DNA of 64,000 nt from the NCBI RefSeq assembly GCF_003691585.1, contig NZ_CP033169.1, forward strand, positions 2,666,001 to 2,730,000, given 5' to 3'. Shown in pieces: positions 27,240-35,252 of the stretch. The position numbers and the translations under genes are program-made. The first letter of the stretch is position 1. The number at the start of each line of letters is the position of its first letter. Below the pieces are notes generated by a model that made no database searches, was not told the DNA's origin, and saw only the letters and a program-made list of their open reading frames with translations. The DNA comes from Biomaibacter acetigenes (GTDB lineage: Bacteria; Bacillota; Thermosediminibacteria; Thermosediminibacterales; Tepidanaerobacteraceae).

Positions 27240-28823
27240 TCATTCAAAGGCATCAGGATTTACTCTCATATCAAAGCCATTTTTCATGTTGTTCAGGGCT
27301 ACCCTGATACTCTCAATAATCATCCTCTGTATGAAGGGATGGTAATAAAGGGGTCTTATATTCATATGAAGCAGCGCCGAAAGAGCCACCTTTGCCAGCT
27401 CTTTTTGACCGGCTCGGTCAAGAAAATCTGCCGACAGCTCCATCATTCTTTTAATCACATGGATTTGGGGCTCGATTAATTCCTGCGTAAATTTTGAAAA
27501 CAGCTTTTCTGCCCTCTGCTGGGTCATTTTTTTAATTATATAGCCTTTTCTTGACCTGTTTTCATCGGCATAATCGTAAACCCTGGGCTCCGCTATGAAC
27601 CAGTCGTCGAAAAGCCGGTAATTGAACAGGTCAAAGGTCTTTTTAAAGTGTTCCTGGTTATTTAAGATTTCTTCCATATCATATTTTTCAAAGGATGGTT
27701 TGTATACTTTAGGCTTCAGGTTATAATTTTGTTCCAGCAGATGCTTCCAGAAAAAAAACTGGTACGGTATTTCAATGCCCTTTTCCTGATTGAGATGAAG
27801 CGCATCCCTTATCAGCGTAATTGCATATTCCATATTGCATTCTGCTATGAGGGTGGTTTTGGAAAGGTCTTTAATCGAGGAGTTGAATTCCCTTGTGCTT
27901 ATCTGCGGCACCCCCCAGCAGTCTTTTATTCCCGTGTCGGCATTGAGCAATAGGTTCATGGAAGTGAGCTTCCGGGTTTTTAAAGGGTTTTTCCAGGCAA
28001 TCCACAGTGCCCGGCTTCCAAGACCATCTATAGAAGAAACAATTATTTTTACAGGATTTGCAAGCTTAACCGGAGAAGGGGGTATCTCCATCTGCACACC
28101 GCTGAATTTCAACCTTTGAATCTCTTTTTCAACGATTCTTCGGGTGCAGTCATCATTTATAAGATTGGCTAATCTGCTAAGGGCAAAAAGGGATTTGCCG
28201 GATTTTATCTTTCCAAGAGCTTTTATGGCCTCCTGGGCCAGGGGAATATCATCCATCGAGGCGATGATTTCCAGTAGTTTCACTGCCCTCTCATCTTTGA
28301 GGTCACCGATGTCTTTTACATACGACAGTTTCATATCGGGCGGAAATTCTTCCATATCGTCAAGGATATATAGAATCAGGAAATAATCTTTGTCTATGTC
28401 CTCCAGCATCTCTGTGAGAGATTCGGAAGCAACCCTGTCAAAATCTTTCATTATCATGTTCAGGGGCAGTTCTCCTGCATCTACACCGTAATGGGACAGC
28501 ACCGTAAGTATTCTTGCCTTTACCTTGTCTGAAATATCCGGCATGATCAGAATATCCATCAATGGGGCAACCACATCGTAATTATCTGCAAACTCCAGAG
28601 CGTAACAGACTACAGGAGCCAGCACCTCATCATTTTCCCTGAGTTTGGCAAGGCATACCTGCACCACCTGTTCCCCCATGCTGAAAAGTTTCTTCATGGA
28701 TTCGTTCATCTGCCAGACGGTGTATTCTTTGTCCTTTAAAGATTCCAAAAAATCCACTATTTTTCTTTTATATAAAAGCCGGTAATCGACTTTAGAAGCT
28801 TTTTTAGGGGTTCTTTTTTGCAT
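27240..28823 (-). CDS. HEAT-like repeat protein of unknown function
   Basis: 527 residues with no catalytic motif that I recognise. Residues about 20-235 are alpha-helical repeats with HEAT/armadillo character (e.g. [58 protein letters not shown]). The central and C-terminal parts (about 250-525) are mixed, with [21 protein letters not shown] and a Tyr/Asp-rich segment before [11 protein letters not shown]. No signal peptide or membrane span. AGGAG precedes the ATG. It is directly upstream of metK and likely co-transcribed; whether it has a role in SAM metabolism is unknown. Confidence 0.75.
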   Translation of the reverse strand: MQKRTPKKASKVDYRLLYKRKIVDFLESLKDKEYTVWQMNESMKKLFSMGEQVVQVCLAKLRENDEVLAPVVCYALEFADNYDVVAPLMDILIMPDISDKVKARILTVLSHYGVDAGELPLNMIMKDFDRVASESLTEMLEDIDKDYFLILYILDDMEEFPPDMKLSYVKDIGDLKDERAVKLLEIIASMDDIPLAQEAIKALGKIKSGKSLFALSRLANLINDDCTRRIVEKEIQRLKFSGVQMEIPPSPVKLANPVKIIVSSIDGLGSRALWIAWKNPLKTRKLTSMNLLLNADTGIKDCWGVPQISTREFNSSIKDLSKTTLIAECNMEYAITLIRDALHLNQEKGIEIPYQFFFWKHLLEQNYNLKPKVYKPSFEKYDMEEILNNQEHFKKTFDLFNYRLFDDWFIAEPRVYDYADENRSRKGYIIKKMTQQRAEKLFSKFTQELIEPQIHVIKRMMELSADFLDRAGQKELAKVALSALLHMNIRPLYYHPFIQRMIIESIRVALNNMKNGFDMRVNPDAFE

Positions 28824-28901
28824 GGGCCGCTCCTTTCCTTAATTTGCGAAATGCCACTTTGTCTATTATATTACAATTGTCTTTTTTGTGCAATGCCGCT
28901 A

Positions 28902-29555
28902 CTATTTTTCCATATTCTGACCGTAACAGCTTCTGTAAAAGTCTCTCAAATGGCATACTTCGTCCCTGTCCAGGGAATAAGGCTGACCTAATATCCTGGA
29001 CTTAATAAATATCTCCGCTGTTTTTTCCACCATAAGGCTCAGTTTAAAGGCTTCCTCAAGGCACCTGCCAACAGTCACCACTCCATGGTTGGCAAGTATC
29101 ACGGCATTTCTATCTTCAAGGGCGGCAAGTACATTATCGGCCAGCTTCTGGGTGCCTGTAGGGGCGTATTCGGCCACCTTTACCGGCCCGCCCACCATAG
29201 ATGCCATATCTTCCATGATGCAAGGTATTTCTACCCTGGCTGCCGCGCAGGCGCTGGCGTTGATGCTGTGAGTATGAATAATGGCCTTTACATCCGGTCT
29301 TGCCCTGTATATGGCCGCATGCATTGGTGTTTCTACCGAAGACTTTCTGCCGGGACCGACGGGATTTCCGGTAAAATCCACTGCGACAATGTCTTCCGGC
29401 TCCAGCACTGTATAATTCATTCCGCTGGGGGTGATAACAAATACTTTCTCGTCCTCTTCTCTGGCACTCAGGTTCCCCCAGGTGGCTACAACCAGGCCTT
29501 CTTTCACAATCTTTTCTCCGTATTCGACTACCATCTGTTTAAGCTTGAGTAACAT
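28902..29555 (-). CDS. Class II aldolase/adducin family, probable methylthioribulose-1-phosphate aldolase
   Basis: Zinc-dependent aldolase (217 aa) of the fuculose-1-phosphate aldolase family: TWGNLSAR, ITPSGMNY, catalytic Glu in SSVETPMH, zinc ligands in IIHTHS and ILANHGVV. Sequence alone fits fuculose-, ribulose- or methylthioribulose-phosphate cleavage. It lies 35 bases downstream of mtnP, and that pairing fits the DHAP-shunt variant of MTA salvage, in which this enzyme splits 5-methylthioribulose-1-phosphate to DHAP and an aldehyde. The isomerase MtnA is not in the window, so substrate assignment is inference. Confidence 0.88.
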   Translation of the reverse strand: MLLKLKQMVVEYGEKIVKEGLVVATWGNLSAREEDEKVFVITPSGMNYTVLEPEDIVAVDFTGNPVGPGRKSSVETPMHAAIYRARPDVKAIIHTHSINASACAAARVEIPCIMEDMASMVGGPVKVAEYAPTGTQKLADNVLAALEDRNAVILANHGVVTVGRCLEEAFKLSLMVEKTAEIFIKSRILGQPYSLDRDEVCHLRDFYRSCYGQNMEK

Positions 29556-29590
29556 AAAATCACCTGACCTGCATTAAAAGTGGTTAAGTC

Positions 29591-30394
29591 TTATGCCATC
29601 CTTGCACTCTTTAGTTCCTCGCCGCACCGGCAGTTCCTTTTTTCCGGAATACGTCTTATTATATCATAAAGCAGGTCTTTTAGCTTGCCTATGTTTTCAT
29701 TAAATACCTTCAAGACCATTTCATGGCTCACAGGCTGTATATCCGGATTTCCTTCCAGACCCACATCATAGTCGGTGATGAGGGTAATGTTAGCATAGCA
29801 AATTTCCATTTCCCGGGCGAGAACCACTTCGGGGTACTGAGTCATGTTTATGACTTCCCAACCGTGGCTGGAAAATTCCCGGCTTTCCGCTTTTGTAGAA
29901 AACCGCGGCCCCTGAATCACTACCATGGTCCCCCTTTCATGCACCGGCAGGCCCTTTTCCCTGGCTGTTTCGATGGCGATTTTGCGGAGCTCCGGGCAAT
30001 AGGGTTCGGCACCACCGATATGGGTGGTGATGGGACCATCGTAAAAGGTGTCCTTCCGTCCCCAGGTGCGGTTTACAAACTGGTCGCAGATTACAAAATC
30101 CCCGGGCTTTACATGGGGTTGAAGGCTGCCGGATGCGCAGGGCCCCAGTATCCTTGTTACCCCCAGTTGCTTCATGGCATATATATTTGCCCTGTAGTTT
30201 ATCATATGGGGCGGAAGAGTATGGCCCTTGCCGTGCCTCGGCAAAAATGCCACTGTCTTTTCACCTATCTTTGCTAGGGCTATCTTATCACTGGGCGGCC
30301 CATAGGGGGTCTCCACAGTTATCTCCCTGACGTCATCCAGGAAGGAATAAAAACCTGATCCTCCGAAGACGCCGACATCGGCTTTATATTCCAT
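29591..30394 (-). CDS. mtnP: S-methyl-5'-thioadenosine phosphorylase
   Basis: Phosphorolysis of MTA to adenine and 5-methylthioribose-1-phosphate. PNP-fold features: GVFGGSGFYSFL at the N terminus, FLPRHGKGHTLPPHMINYRAN, PGDFVICDQFVNRTWGR, MVVIQGPRFSTKAES and NMTQYPEVVLAREMEICYANITLITDYD, with the Asp that prefers 6-aminopurines. Family alternatives are MTI phosphorylase or a purine nucleoside phosphorylase. Begins a short minus-strand run with the class II aldolase. Confidence 0.93.
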   Translation of the reverse strand: MEYKADVGVFGGSGFYSFLDDVREITVETPYGPPSDKIALAKIGEKTVAFLPRHGKGHTLPPHMINYRANIYAMKQLGVTRILGPCASGSLQPHVKPGDFVICDQFVNRTWGRKDTFYDGPITTHIGGAEPYCPELRKIAIETAREKGLPVHERGTMVVIQGPRFSTKAESREFSSHGWEVINMTQYPEVVLAREMEICYANITLITDYDVGLEGNPDIQPVSHEMVLKVFNENIGKLKDLLYDIIRRIPEKRNCRCGEELKSARMA

Positions 30395-30447
30395 AAGTTT
30401 TTACCTCCTGTTATTAAATTTATACACATATTTTACTACTATATGCT

Positions 30448-31236
30448 TTATTTTACACTATTTTTTTGCTGATGGGCAAATATCTTTTCGAGGGCATTTA
30501 AAATTTTTAAATTTGCCTCCTGGTTTTTCATAATATTTTTTCTGTCTTCCATGCTGTGGAAAATCTCATCTGCCGGGGCGGGCCATTCTCCGCAGATATC
30601 AGCACCTACAATCTTTGCGGCTTTTTTTATTATGCTCAAAAAATCCAGAAGCTCATCCAGTTTCATGGACCCTTGATCCCAGTTGGTAAAAGCCTCTCCG
30701 AATAAAAGCACATCTTTGTCTATGCTTATATACACCGGTTCGGGGGAATCAAAAATTTCCTTCATTACTCCCGCCACCTTATGTTCATGGGGAAGGTCTG
30801 CCGGGAAAAAAGAGGCGTTTAATCCAGTTTTTTGACCGGTAAAAGCTTCGTCTCGAGGATTCACGCCTACCACAATACATTTTTTAATCCTATGTTCCCG
30901 GATAGCCAGTCTAACCCATGAACCGCAGCTGATGGTTCCCGGGGGAGACTCCATCATATCCGAATGATGGTCGAAAAGCAGAAGTTGTGGTGTAAGAAAT
31001 AGTTTATCTAAAAAATGCAGGCTGAGATGATGAAAATCCCCTGCCCCCAGAAATGAGATTCCAGGTTCAAGATTGCACAAATTTTTTTTTAGATTTAAAA
31101 AGTCCTTCATTTCCGCGCAGAACCTCACCCCTCTCATATTGCTCAGGTCTACTACCGATGTGGCTCTTTTAATCAAATCCTTCTGGAAGCCGAGACTGCT
31201 GTGGCTCTTTATAACATTTACCTTTGTCAAACCCAT
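30448..31236 (-). CDS. Arginase/agmatinase-fold protein with divergent active site
   Basis: Ureohydrolase fold of about 262 residues. Metal motifs GAGDFHHLS and LLFDHHSDM match the GxGDxHxx and DxHxD motifs, and ISIDKDVLL matches SxDxD, but the usual following DP(x)xAPG is replaced by LFGEAFTNWDQGSM. It still has a late acidic motif, GADICGEWP. Probably binds two metal ions; substrate (arginine, agmatine, guanidinobutyrate, formimino compounds or other) is not predictable. It stands 54 bases upstream of mtnP. A polyamine link would be attractive because MTA is a by-product of polyamine synthesis, but that is speculation. Confidence 0.8.
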   Translation of the reverse strand: MGLTKVNVIKSHSSLGFQKDLIKRATSVVDLSNMRGVRFCAEMKDFLNLKKNLCNLEPGISFLGAGDFHHLSLHFLDKLFLTPQLLLFDHHSDMMESPPGTISCGSWVRLAIREHRIKKCIVVGVNPRDEAFTGQKTGLNASFFPADLPHEHKVAGVMKEIFDSPEPVYISIDKDVLLFGEAFTNWDQGSMKLDELLDFLSIIKKAAKIVGADICGEWPAPADEIFHSMEDRKNIMKNQEANLKILNALEKIFAHQQKNSVK

Positions 31237-31407
31237 ATTTATTCCTCCAAATATTCAATTATACAACATATTTGATCCGGTGTAAAAAGCCGCTTTCGGT
31301 TGTTGTGACTCTATTTCGACTTCCGATATTCGACATCTGGCATCCTAACCCATATTATTTATATTCTATTATTTTGCTTATTTTCCTGTATGTTTTTTCA
31401 AGCAGAA

Positions 31408-31435
31408 AAAGGGACTTTCTTTCGAAAGTCCCTTT
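31408..31435 (-). terminator. Terminator after the NSS transporter operon
   Basis: Perfect 12-base stem AAAGGGACTTTC / GAAAGTCCCTTT with a four-base loop (GAAA on the minus strand), ending in TTTTTC there. Confidence 0.9.
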
Positions 31436-31472
31436 GAATGTTTAATCTAAAATTCTAAAATTACGGACCTTA

Positions 31473-31583
31473 CTATTGGGATTTAGTCTTTTCGCGGGAA
31501 CCGGCTATACTTGCGAAGTAGACAAAGCCACCGAAATATATGAGAAGCATAATTAGCATCCATATAATAGTTTGAAATGTCAT
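31473..31583 (-). CDS. MetS-like small subunit of the NSS transporter (36 aa)
   Basis: Tiny ORF that starts with ATG directly after the TAA of the transporter gene. It has one transmembrane helix (IIWMLIMLLIYFGGFVYFASI) and a short charged C-terminal tail (GSREKTKSQ). Small single-span proteins of this kind are encoded immediately downstream of bacterial methionine/alanine NSS transporters (MetP-MetS) and are needed for activity. Followed by the terminator at 31408-31435. Confidence 0.8.
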   Translation of the reverse strand: MTFQTIIWMLIMLLIYFGGFVYFASIAGSREKTKSQ

Positions 31584-33086
31584 TTATTTCCCCTCCTTAA
31601 TTCCTGCTCCTACATTGAGAGCTTCAAGCTGCGGAGAAGAACCTTTTATCCAGCCGGCAAGCCAGTTATTTAGTATAATCCAGATAACAGCGGATACCAC
31701 CCACTGCACCACCATGGTGCCGGGGCTGTAAGTCTCCAGCGGGTTCCACCAGGTGTCGGGATACCATGTGTAGCTCTGCCATACCCACCATCCGAAGATA
31801 ATGGCGAACATGACAGGGAAGAGGCCAATGCAGTAGTTCCACCATTTGCCCACATAAATGTCGCTGGTCTTGTTGATAACTTCATTTCTGACACGGTCGA
31901 TACCATGATTATATGCGGCATAGGCATAAATGAGACCGCTGATGAGAAGTCCTACACCCCATACCATATCCTGGTTGTTTAAAAATTCCACACTGTAAGC
32001 CGAGGGGACTCCGAGGAGGAATCCTCCGATGGAAATAATGATAGTAGCTTTTTTCCTGTCATAACCAGCATCCATAAAGTTACGCACACCTACTTCGATC
32101 ATAGGCAGCAGCGATGATAGGGCTGCCAGGGTGAGCGCCAGGAAGAATATAGCAGCAACCAGTTGGCCTCCAGGCATGGTGGGGAATAATTTTGCAAGAT
32201 AAATGAATGTTAGGCCGGTATTGCCGGCTTTCAAGGCTTCCATGGCAGCATCCGGAGTTGCCGAGAGGGCAAAAACCGTAGGCAAAACGCACATTCCCGC
32301 CAGGATAGCAGCGGATGCATCGCCCAGAACTATCATAAAGCTGTTGACTCCAATATCCTCATTTTCCTTCATATAAACTGCATAAGTAGCAATAAGGGCC
32401 CAGCCTGCACCCGTGGACCATGCCGACTGTGTAAAGGCATTGAGCCATACATCGGCCTTACCCAGTGATGCCCACTTGGGTACAAACAGATATTCCAGAC
32501 CCAGAATCGCACCGGGTTTTGCTATAGCCCATACTGCAGCGATTATGAGAGATATAAACAGTGCTGGAATCATTATTTTATTGGCTTTTTCCAGGCCACC
32601 CTGAACCCCGCGGTATACTATAAGCCCACCAATCAGTATGGCTATGAAGTGGAAAAGTATGGTCTGTGAAGGATTGCCGATAAAGCCGTTCCACAATGCT
32701 TCGGAATCCACCCCGGCTTTAATAACACCTGAAACGGCGTAAACGAAATATCTCAAGGCCCAGCCCATAATAACTGCGTAATAAAACATTATACCAAGGC
32801 ATGTAAAGCCAACCCATGCGCCGAGCCATGCGCTTTTCCTACCGATGAAATCTCTGAAAGAGCCAATGGTCCCGAGCCTGGTTGTCTTACCCATGACCAT
32901 CTCCATCATCAACAGCGGAACCGCCCATATAAGGTTTGCCACCAGATAGGCAATCAAGAATGCACCACCATCATTAGTTCCTGCGACCCGTGGAAACCTC
33001 CAGATATTACCTGTTCCAACAGCCATACCCAGGGAAGCCAGGATAAATCCTAGCCTGCTGCCCCATTGTTCGCGTTTTTCGGCCAT
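31584..33086 (-). CDS. Sodium-dependent amino-acid transporter, NSS/SNF family
   Basis: Na+-coupled symporter in the cytoplasmic membrane (500 aa, LeuT fold, about 11-12 TM). It opens with REQWGSRLGFILASLGMAVGTGNIWRFPRVAG, the conserved TM1 Na+/substrate site, and GGGAF-like NDGGAFLIAY. The 12-TM length and the attached MetS-like subunit favour a methionine/alanine type, with tyrosine an alternative. GGAGG lies before the ATG. A 370-base leader with repeat and pseudoknot potential precedes it, so expression is probably controlled at the RNA or operator level. Confidence 0.93.
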   Translation of the reverse strand: MAEKREQWGSRLGFILASLGMAVGTGNIWRFPRVAGTNDGGAFLIAYLVANLIWAVPLLMMEMVMGKTTRLGTIGSFRDFIGRKSAWLGAWVGFTCLGIMFYYAVIMGWALRYFVYAVSGVIKAGVDSEALWNGFIGNPSQTILFHFIAILIGGLIVYRGVQGGLEKANKIMIPALFISLIIAAVWAIAKPGAILGLEYLFVPKWASLGKADVWLNAFTQSAWSTGAGWALIATYAVYMKENEDIGVNSFMIVLGDASAAILAGMCVLPTVFALSATPDAAMEALKAGNTGLTFIYLAKLFPTMPGGQLVAAIFFLALTLAALSSLLPMIEVGVRNFMDAGYDRKKATIIISIGGFLLGVPSAYSVEFLNNQDMVWGVGLLISGLIYAYAAYNHGIDRVRNEVINKTSDIYVGKWWNYCIGLFPVMFAIIFGWWVWQSYTWYPDTWWNPLETYSPGTMVVQWVVSAVIWIILNNWLAGWIKGSSPQLEALNVGAGIKEGK

Positions 33087-33143
33087 ACGTTAACCTCCTT
33101 CACTTTTTTGATGAGTAATTTTTAAATCTAATATGTTGCATTC

Positions 33144-33216
33144 GAGACGGCAATGGTTATTTTCGATTTTTTACCGGCCATTCATGCGGGCCCGTCTCTC
33201 ATCCCATATGAATGGC
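33144..33216 (-). promoter_or_regulatory. Leader RNA with crossing complementary segments upstream of the NSS gene
   Basis: Two complementarities interlock: ATGAATGGC/GCCATTCAT (33177-33185 with 33208-33216, 9 pairs) and GAGACGG/CCGTCTC (33144-33150 with 33192-33198, 7 pairs). The order along the strand is A, B, A', B', which is an H-type pseudoknot arrangement. It lies 58 to 130 bases before the transporter ATG. I do not recognise a known riboswitch; its identity as a regulator is inferred. Confidence 0.45.
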
Positions 33217-33242
33217 ACATCCTCCATCCCCCCTTTTTTTAT

Positions 33243-33294
33243 GGTATATTGAATGGTATACTGAGTTGCCCCGTCGGTATACTGGGTAACCCAG
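33243..33294. promoter_or_regulatory. Three GGTATA direct repeats and a hairpin upstream of the NSS leader
   Basis: GGTATA occurs at 33243, 33255 and 33276 (spacings 12 and 21), two of them as GGTATACTG, next to a CTGGG-TAA-CCCAG hairpin (33282-33294). Just beyond, on the minus strand, is a TATAAT-containing AT-rich stretch near 33300-33310. This looks like an operator region at the promoter of the transporter. The rest of the 33087-33457 gap is AT-rich without a gene. Confidence 0.4.
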
Positions 33295-33417
33295 TTTGAA
33301 TATTATATTATTTCTACAATAAATATAAAATTCCTGCTTTTTGTAAAAGATTTTCAAAATATTTTTATCAGGGAATGTTTTTGCATTAATAATTAAAAAG
33401 ATTAACGGATATTTAAA

Positions 33418-33444
33418 AAGGCAAGAGGGCGAAGCTCCTGCCTT
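33418..33444 (-). terminator. Terminator of the FBP aldolase/phosphatase gene
   Basis: AAGGCA(G)GAG / CTC(T)TGCCTT hairpin on the minus strand followed by TTTTT. Confidence 0.8.
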
Positions 33445-33457
33445 ATTTATATTTTGT

Positions 33458-34546
33458 TTAATTAAACCTGTCTTTTAACTTTTCCATGACCTGAGGCATG
33501 GATGTGTACTCCATCTCGTCCAGGGGCAGCCTGTGGGGTTCAAAAGGTCCGAGCTGCCGAAGGTAATCGGCTATTTCCAGAGCTTTTTGCCTTGCCCTGT
33601 CATAAGCCACATCGGCGAAGAGGTCCTGGGGGCCGATGAGCTTTCCTTCTGCCAGTTGGAACCCCAGGGCAATGACTCTTGGCGGTCCATCAAAGCGTGT
33701 AGGGGTGGATTCTTTCTGAGAGACGGGAATGATAGGGCCGAAGTGGGATCCGCGCATCCAGCCCGCCACAAGGTGGGGATTGGAAAAAGGTTCTAGTGCC
33801 TCTCCCACCGCCGGCAGGCCGTTCTGGCAGCGCACTATAAGCACCGGATCATCCTTTCCCACATACCTGCCTGCCATCAGGTTCATTCTCTGGGTTGAAG
33901 ACACCGCAGCTATTTCCCCATTTTTGCGGTATACAGCCTTGACCGCATACCTGTTGGCCGCTCCCAGAAACACCAATAAATCATATAATTCTTCCGGGCA
34001 GGAAAAGGTCACTTTTTTGTTTTCGATGAGATCTAAAACCTCGAATTTAAAACCTTCATGCATCTTGGGATCTATTACCAGGCCGATGGTGTTGAAGGGG
34101 TCTGCAAACATCTTGTAAAGCGGCAGATTCCAGGCCCCGGGCTCGGTCTTGTCGGCCATGAAAACTATTATGGGTTCGCTGGGACGCTCCTCAAATTCCA
34201 TCTCCGCCACTCCAGGCCCCATACCCTTGATATTTCCCGAAAAGGCATCGGACAGCAAGTCCTGCCCCGCTCCGTAAAGCTTTAATCTTCTGGCAATCCG
34301 AGTGCATGATAGGAAGGTTTCCCATGCCAGCTTGTGAATTTGCTCATTGTCTATTCCTTTCCGGTGAGTCATCACAAGGTTGATATCATCACCCACACAG
34401 GTCACTTTGAAGTCCTCAAGAAGGTCCTGACCTCTTTGCCCCAGGGTTTTTTCTGCCTCCTGCAAAAGTTCCGGATGGACGCTGCTGTGGCCTACAAAAC
34501 CTCCAATATCAGCCTTGATTACGGATAATGTGATTTTTTCACTCAT
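33458..34546 (-). CDS. Fructose-1,6-bisphosphate aldolase/phosphatase (archaeal-type, class V)
   Basis: Bifunctional gluconeogenic enzyme that condenses triose phosphates and dephosphorylates the FBP product. Motifs: TLSVIKADIGGFVGHSSVHP (first metal-binding block), CVGDDINLVMTH, PIIVFMADKTEPGAWNLPLYKMFADPFNTIGLVIDP (with the Schiff-base lysine region), RGSHFGPIIPV and a C-terminal RFDGPPRVIALGFQ. 362 residues, full length. This family is typical of archaea and deep-branching thermophilic bacteria, so it supports a thermophilic anaerobe. ATG at 34546 with GGAGGT; it has its own terminator. Confidence 0.95.
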   Translation of the reverse strand: MSEKITLSVIKADIGGFVGHSSVHPELLQEAEKTLGQRGQDLLEDFKVTCVGDDINLVMTHRKGIDNEQIHKLAWETFLSCTRIARRLKLYGAGQDLLSDAFSGNIKGMGPGVAEMEFEERPSEPIIVFMADKTEPGAWNLPLYKMFADPFNTIGLVIDPKMHEGFKFEVLDLIENKKVTFSCPEELYDLLVFLGAANRYAVKAVYRKNGEIAAVSSTQRMNLMAGRYVGKDDPVLIVRCQNGLPAVGEALEPFSNPHLVAGWMRGSHFGPIIPVSQKESTPTRFDGPPRVIALGFQLAEGKLIGPQDLFADVAYDRARQKALEIADYLRQLGPFEPHRLPLDEMEYTSMPQVMEKLKDRFN

Positions 34547-34814
34547 AAAAAAATACCTCCTGACATTTAATAACAATTATGCATAAATATATAATTAGGA
34601 TGTCATTATATATTTATTGTGCTATACTAAATATATATTCTACACAAAATAAAACTTTCCTTCTGGAATATTATATTTTAATATACTTTTAATATTGAAT
34701 AGTATAACATTTAATTAGATATAATCGTCTACATGTGAATTTTTTGTCATTTCTTTAATTTTTTTATATTTTGGATTATAATATAAGTACAATAATGAAA
34801 GGGGGTTTTAATCT

Positions 34815-35246
34815 ATGGATTTTCCCAGGGTGAAAATAGGGTTAACCGGGGTTGTTCAAAAAACAATAGAAAAAGAAGACACCGCCCTTGCCATAGGCAG
34901 CGGTGCCCTGAAAACTCTTCTTGCTACGCCGGCTCTGGTAGCCATGATGATCGAGGCATCAGTCAAAGCCGTTGATCCTCTGCTATTGGAAGGTTTCATC
35001 ACCGTAGGAAAAGCGATAGATATAACCCATGAAAAGCCCACCTGCCAGGGGATGACCGTAACTGTAAAGTCAGTGCTAAAGGCTATTGACGGAAATAAAT
35101 TGACTTTTGAGCTGACCGCTTATGACGAAGTGGGTATAATCGGAAAAGGTTATCATGAACGCCATATTGTCAGTCAGAAAGGCATCCTTCAAAAAGCTGA
35201 AGAGCGCAGAAAACTTCTAGAAAGCGGAATGGCTAAAGCACTTTAA
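34815..35246 (+). CDS. Hotdog-fold thioesterase, FlK-like
   Basis: 143 residues resembling the fluoroacetyl-CoA thioesterase family (YbgC/FlK-type hotdog). The Thr-Glu-His catalytic candidates are in LLATPALVAMMIEAS and AIDITHEKPT. Physiological substrate unknown; most such genes in Clostridia are housekeeping acyl-CoA thioesterases. AAAGGGGG lies before the ATG. It diverges from the FBP aldolase gene across 268 AT-rich bases and converges with aroB. Confidence 0.87.
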   Translation: MDFPRVKIGLTGVVQKTIEKEDTALAIGSGALKTLLATPALVAMMIEASVKAVDPLLLEGFITVGKAIDITHEKPTCQGMTVTVKSVLKAIDGNKLTFELTAYDEVGIIGKGYHERHIVSQKGILQKAEERRKLLESGMAKAL

Positions 35247-35252
35247 CGGTAT

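Noticed and set aside
33087-33457. T-box or SAM riboswitch upstream of the symporter
   Set aside because: No T-box AGGGTGG-type sequence, specifier stem or SAM kink-turn motif is visible; only the pseudoknot pattern remains.
33458-34546. Initial thought that this could be LarA (the lar operon lacks it)
   Set aside because: Motifs GDDINLVMTH, KTEPGAWN and GSHFGP identify the FBP aldolase/phosphatase family instead.
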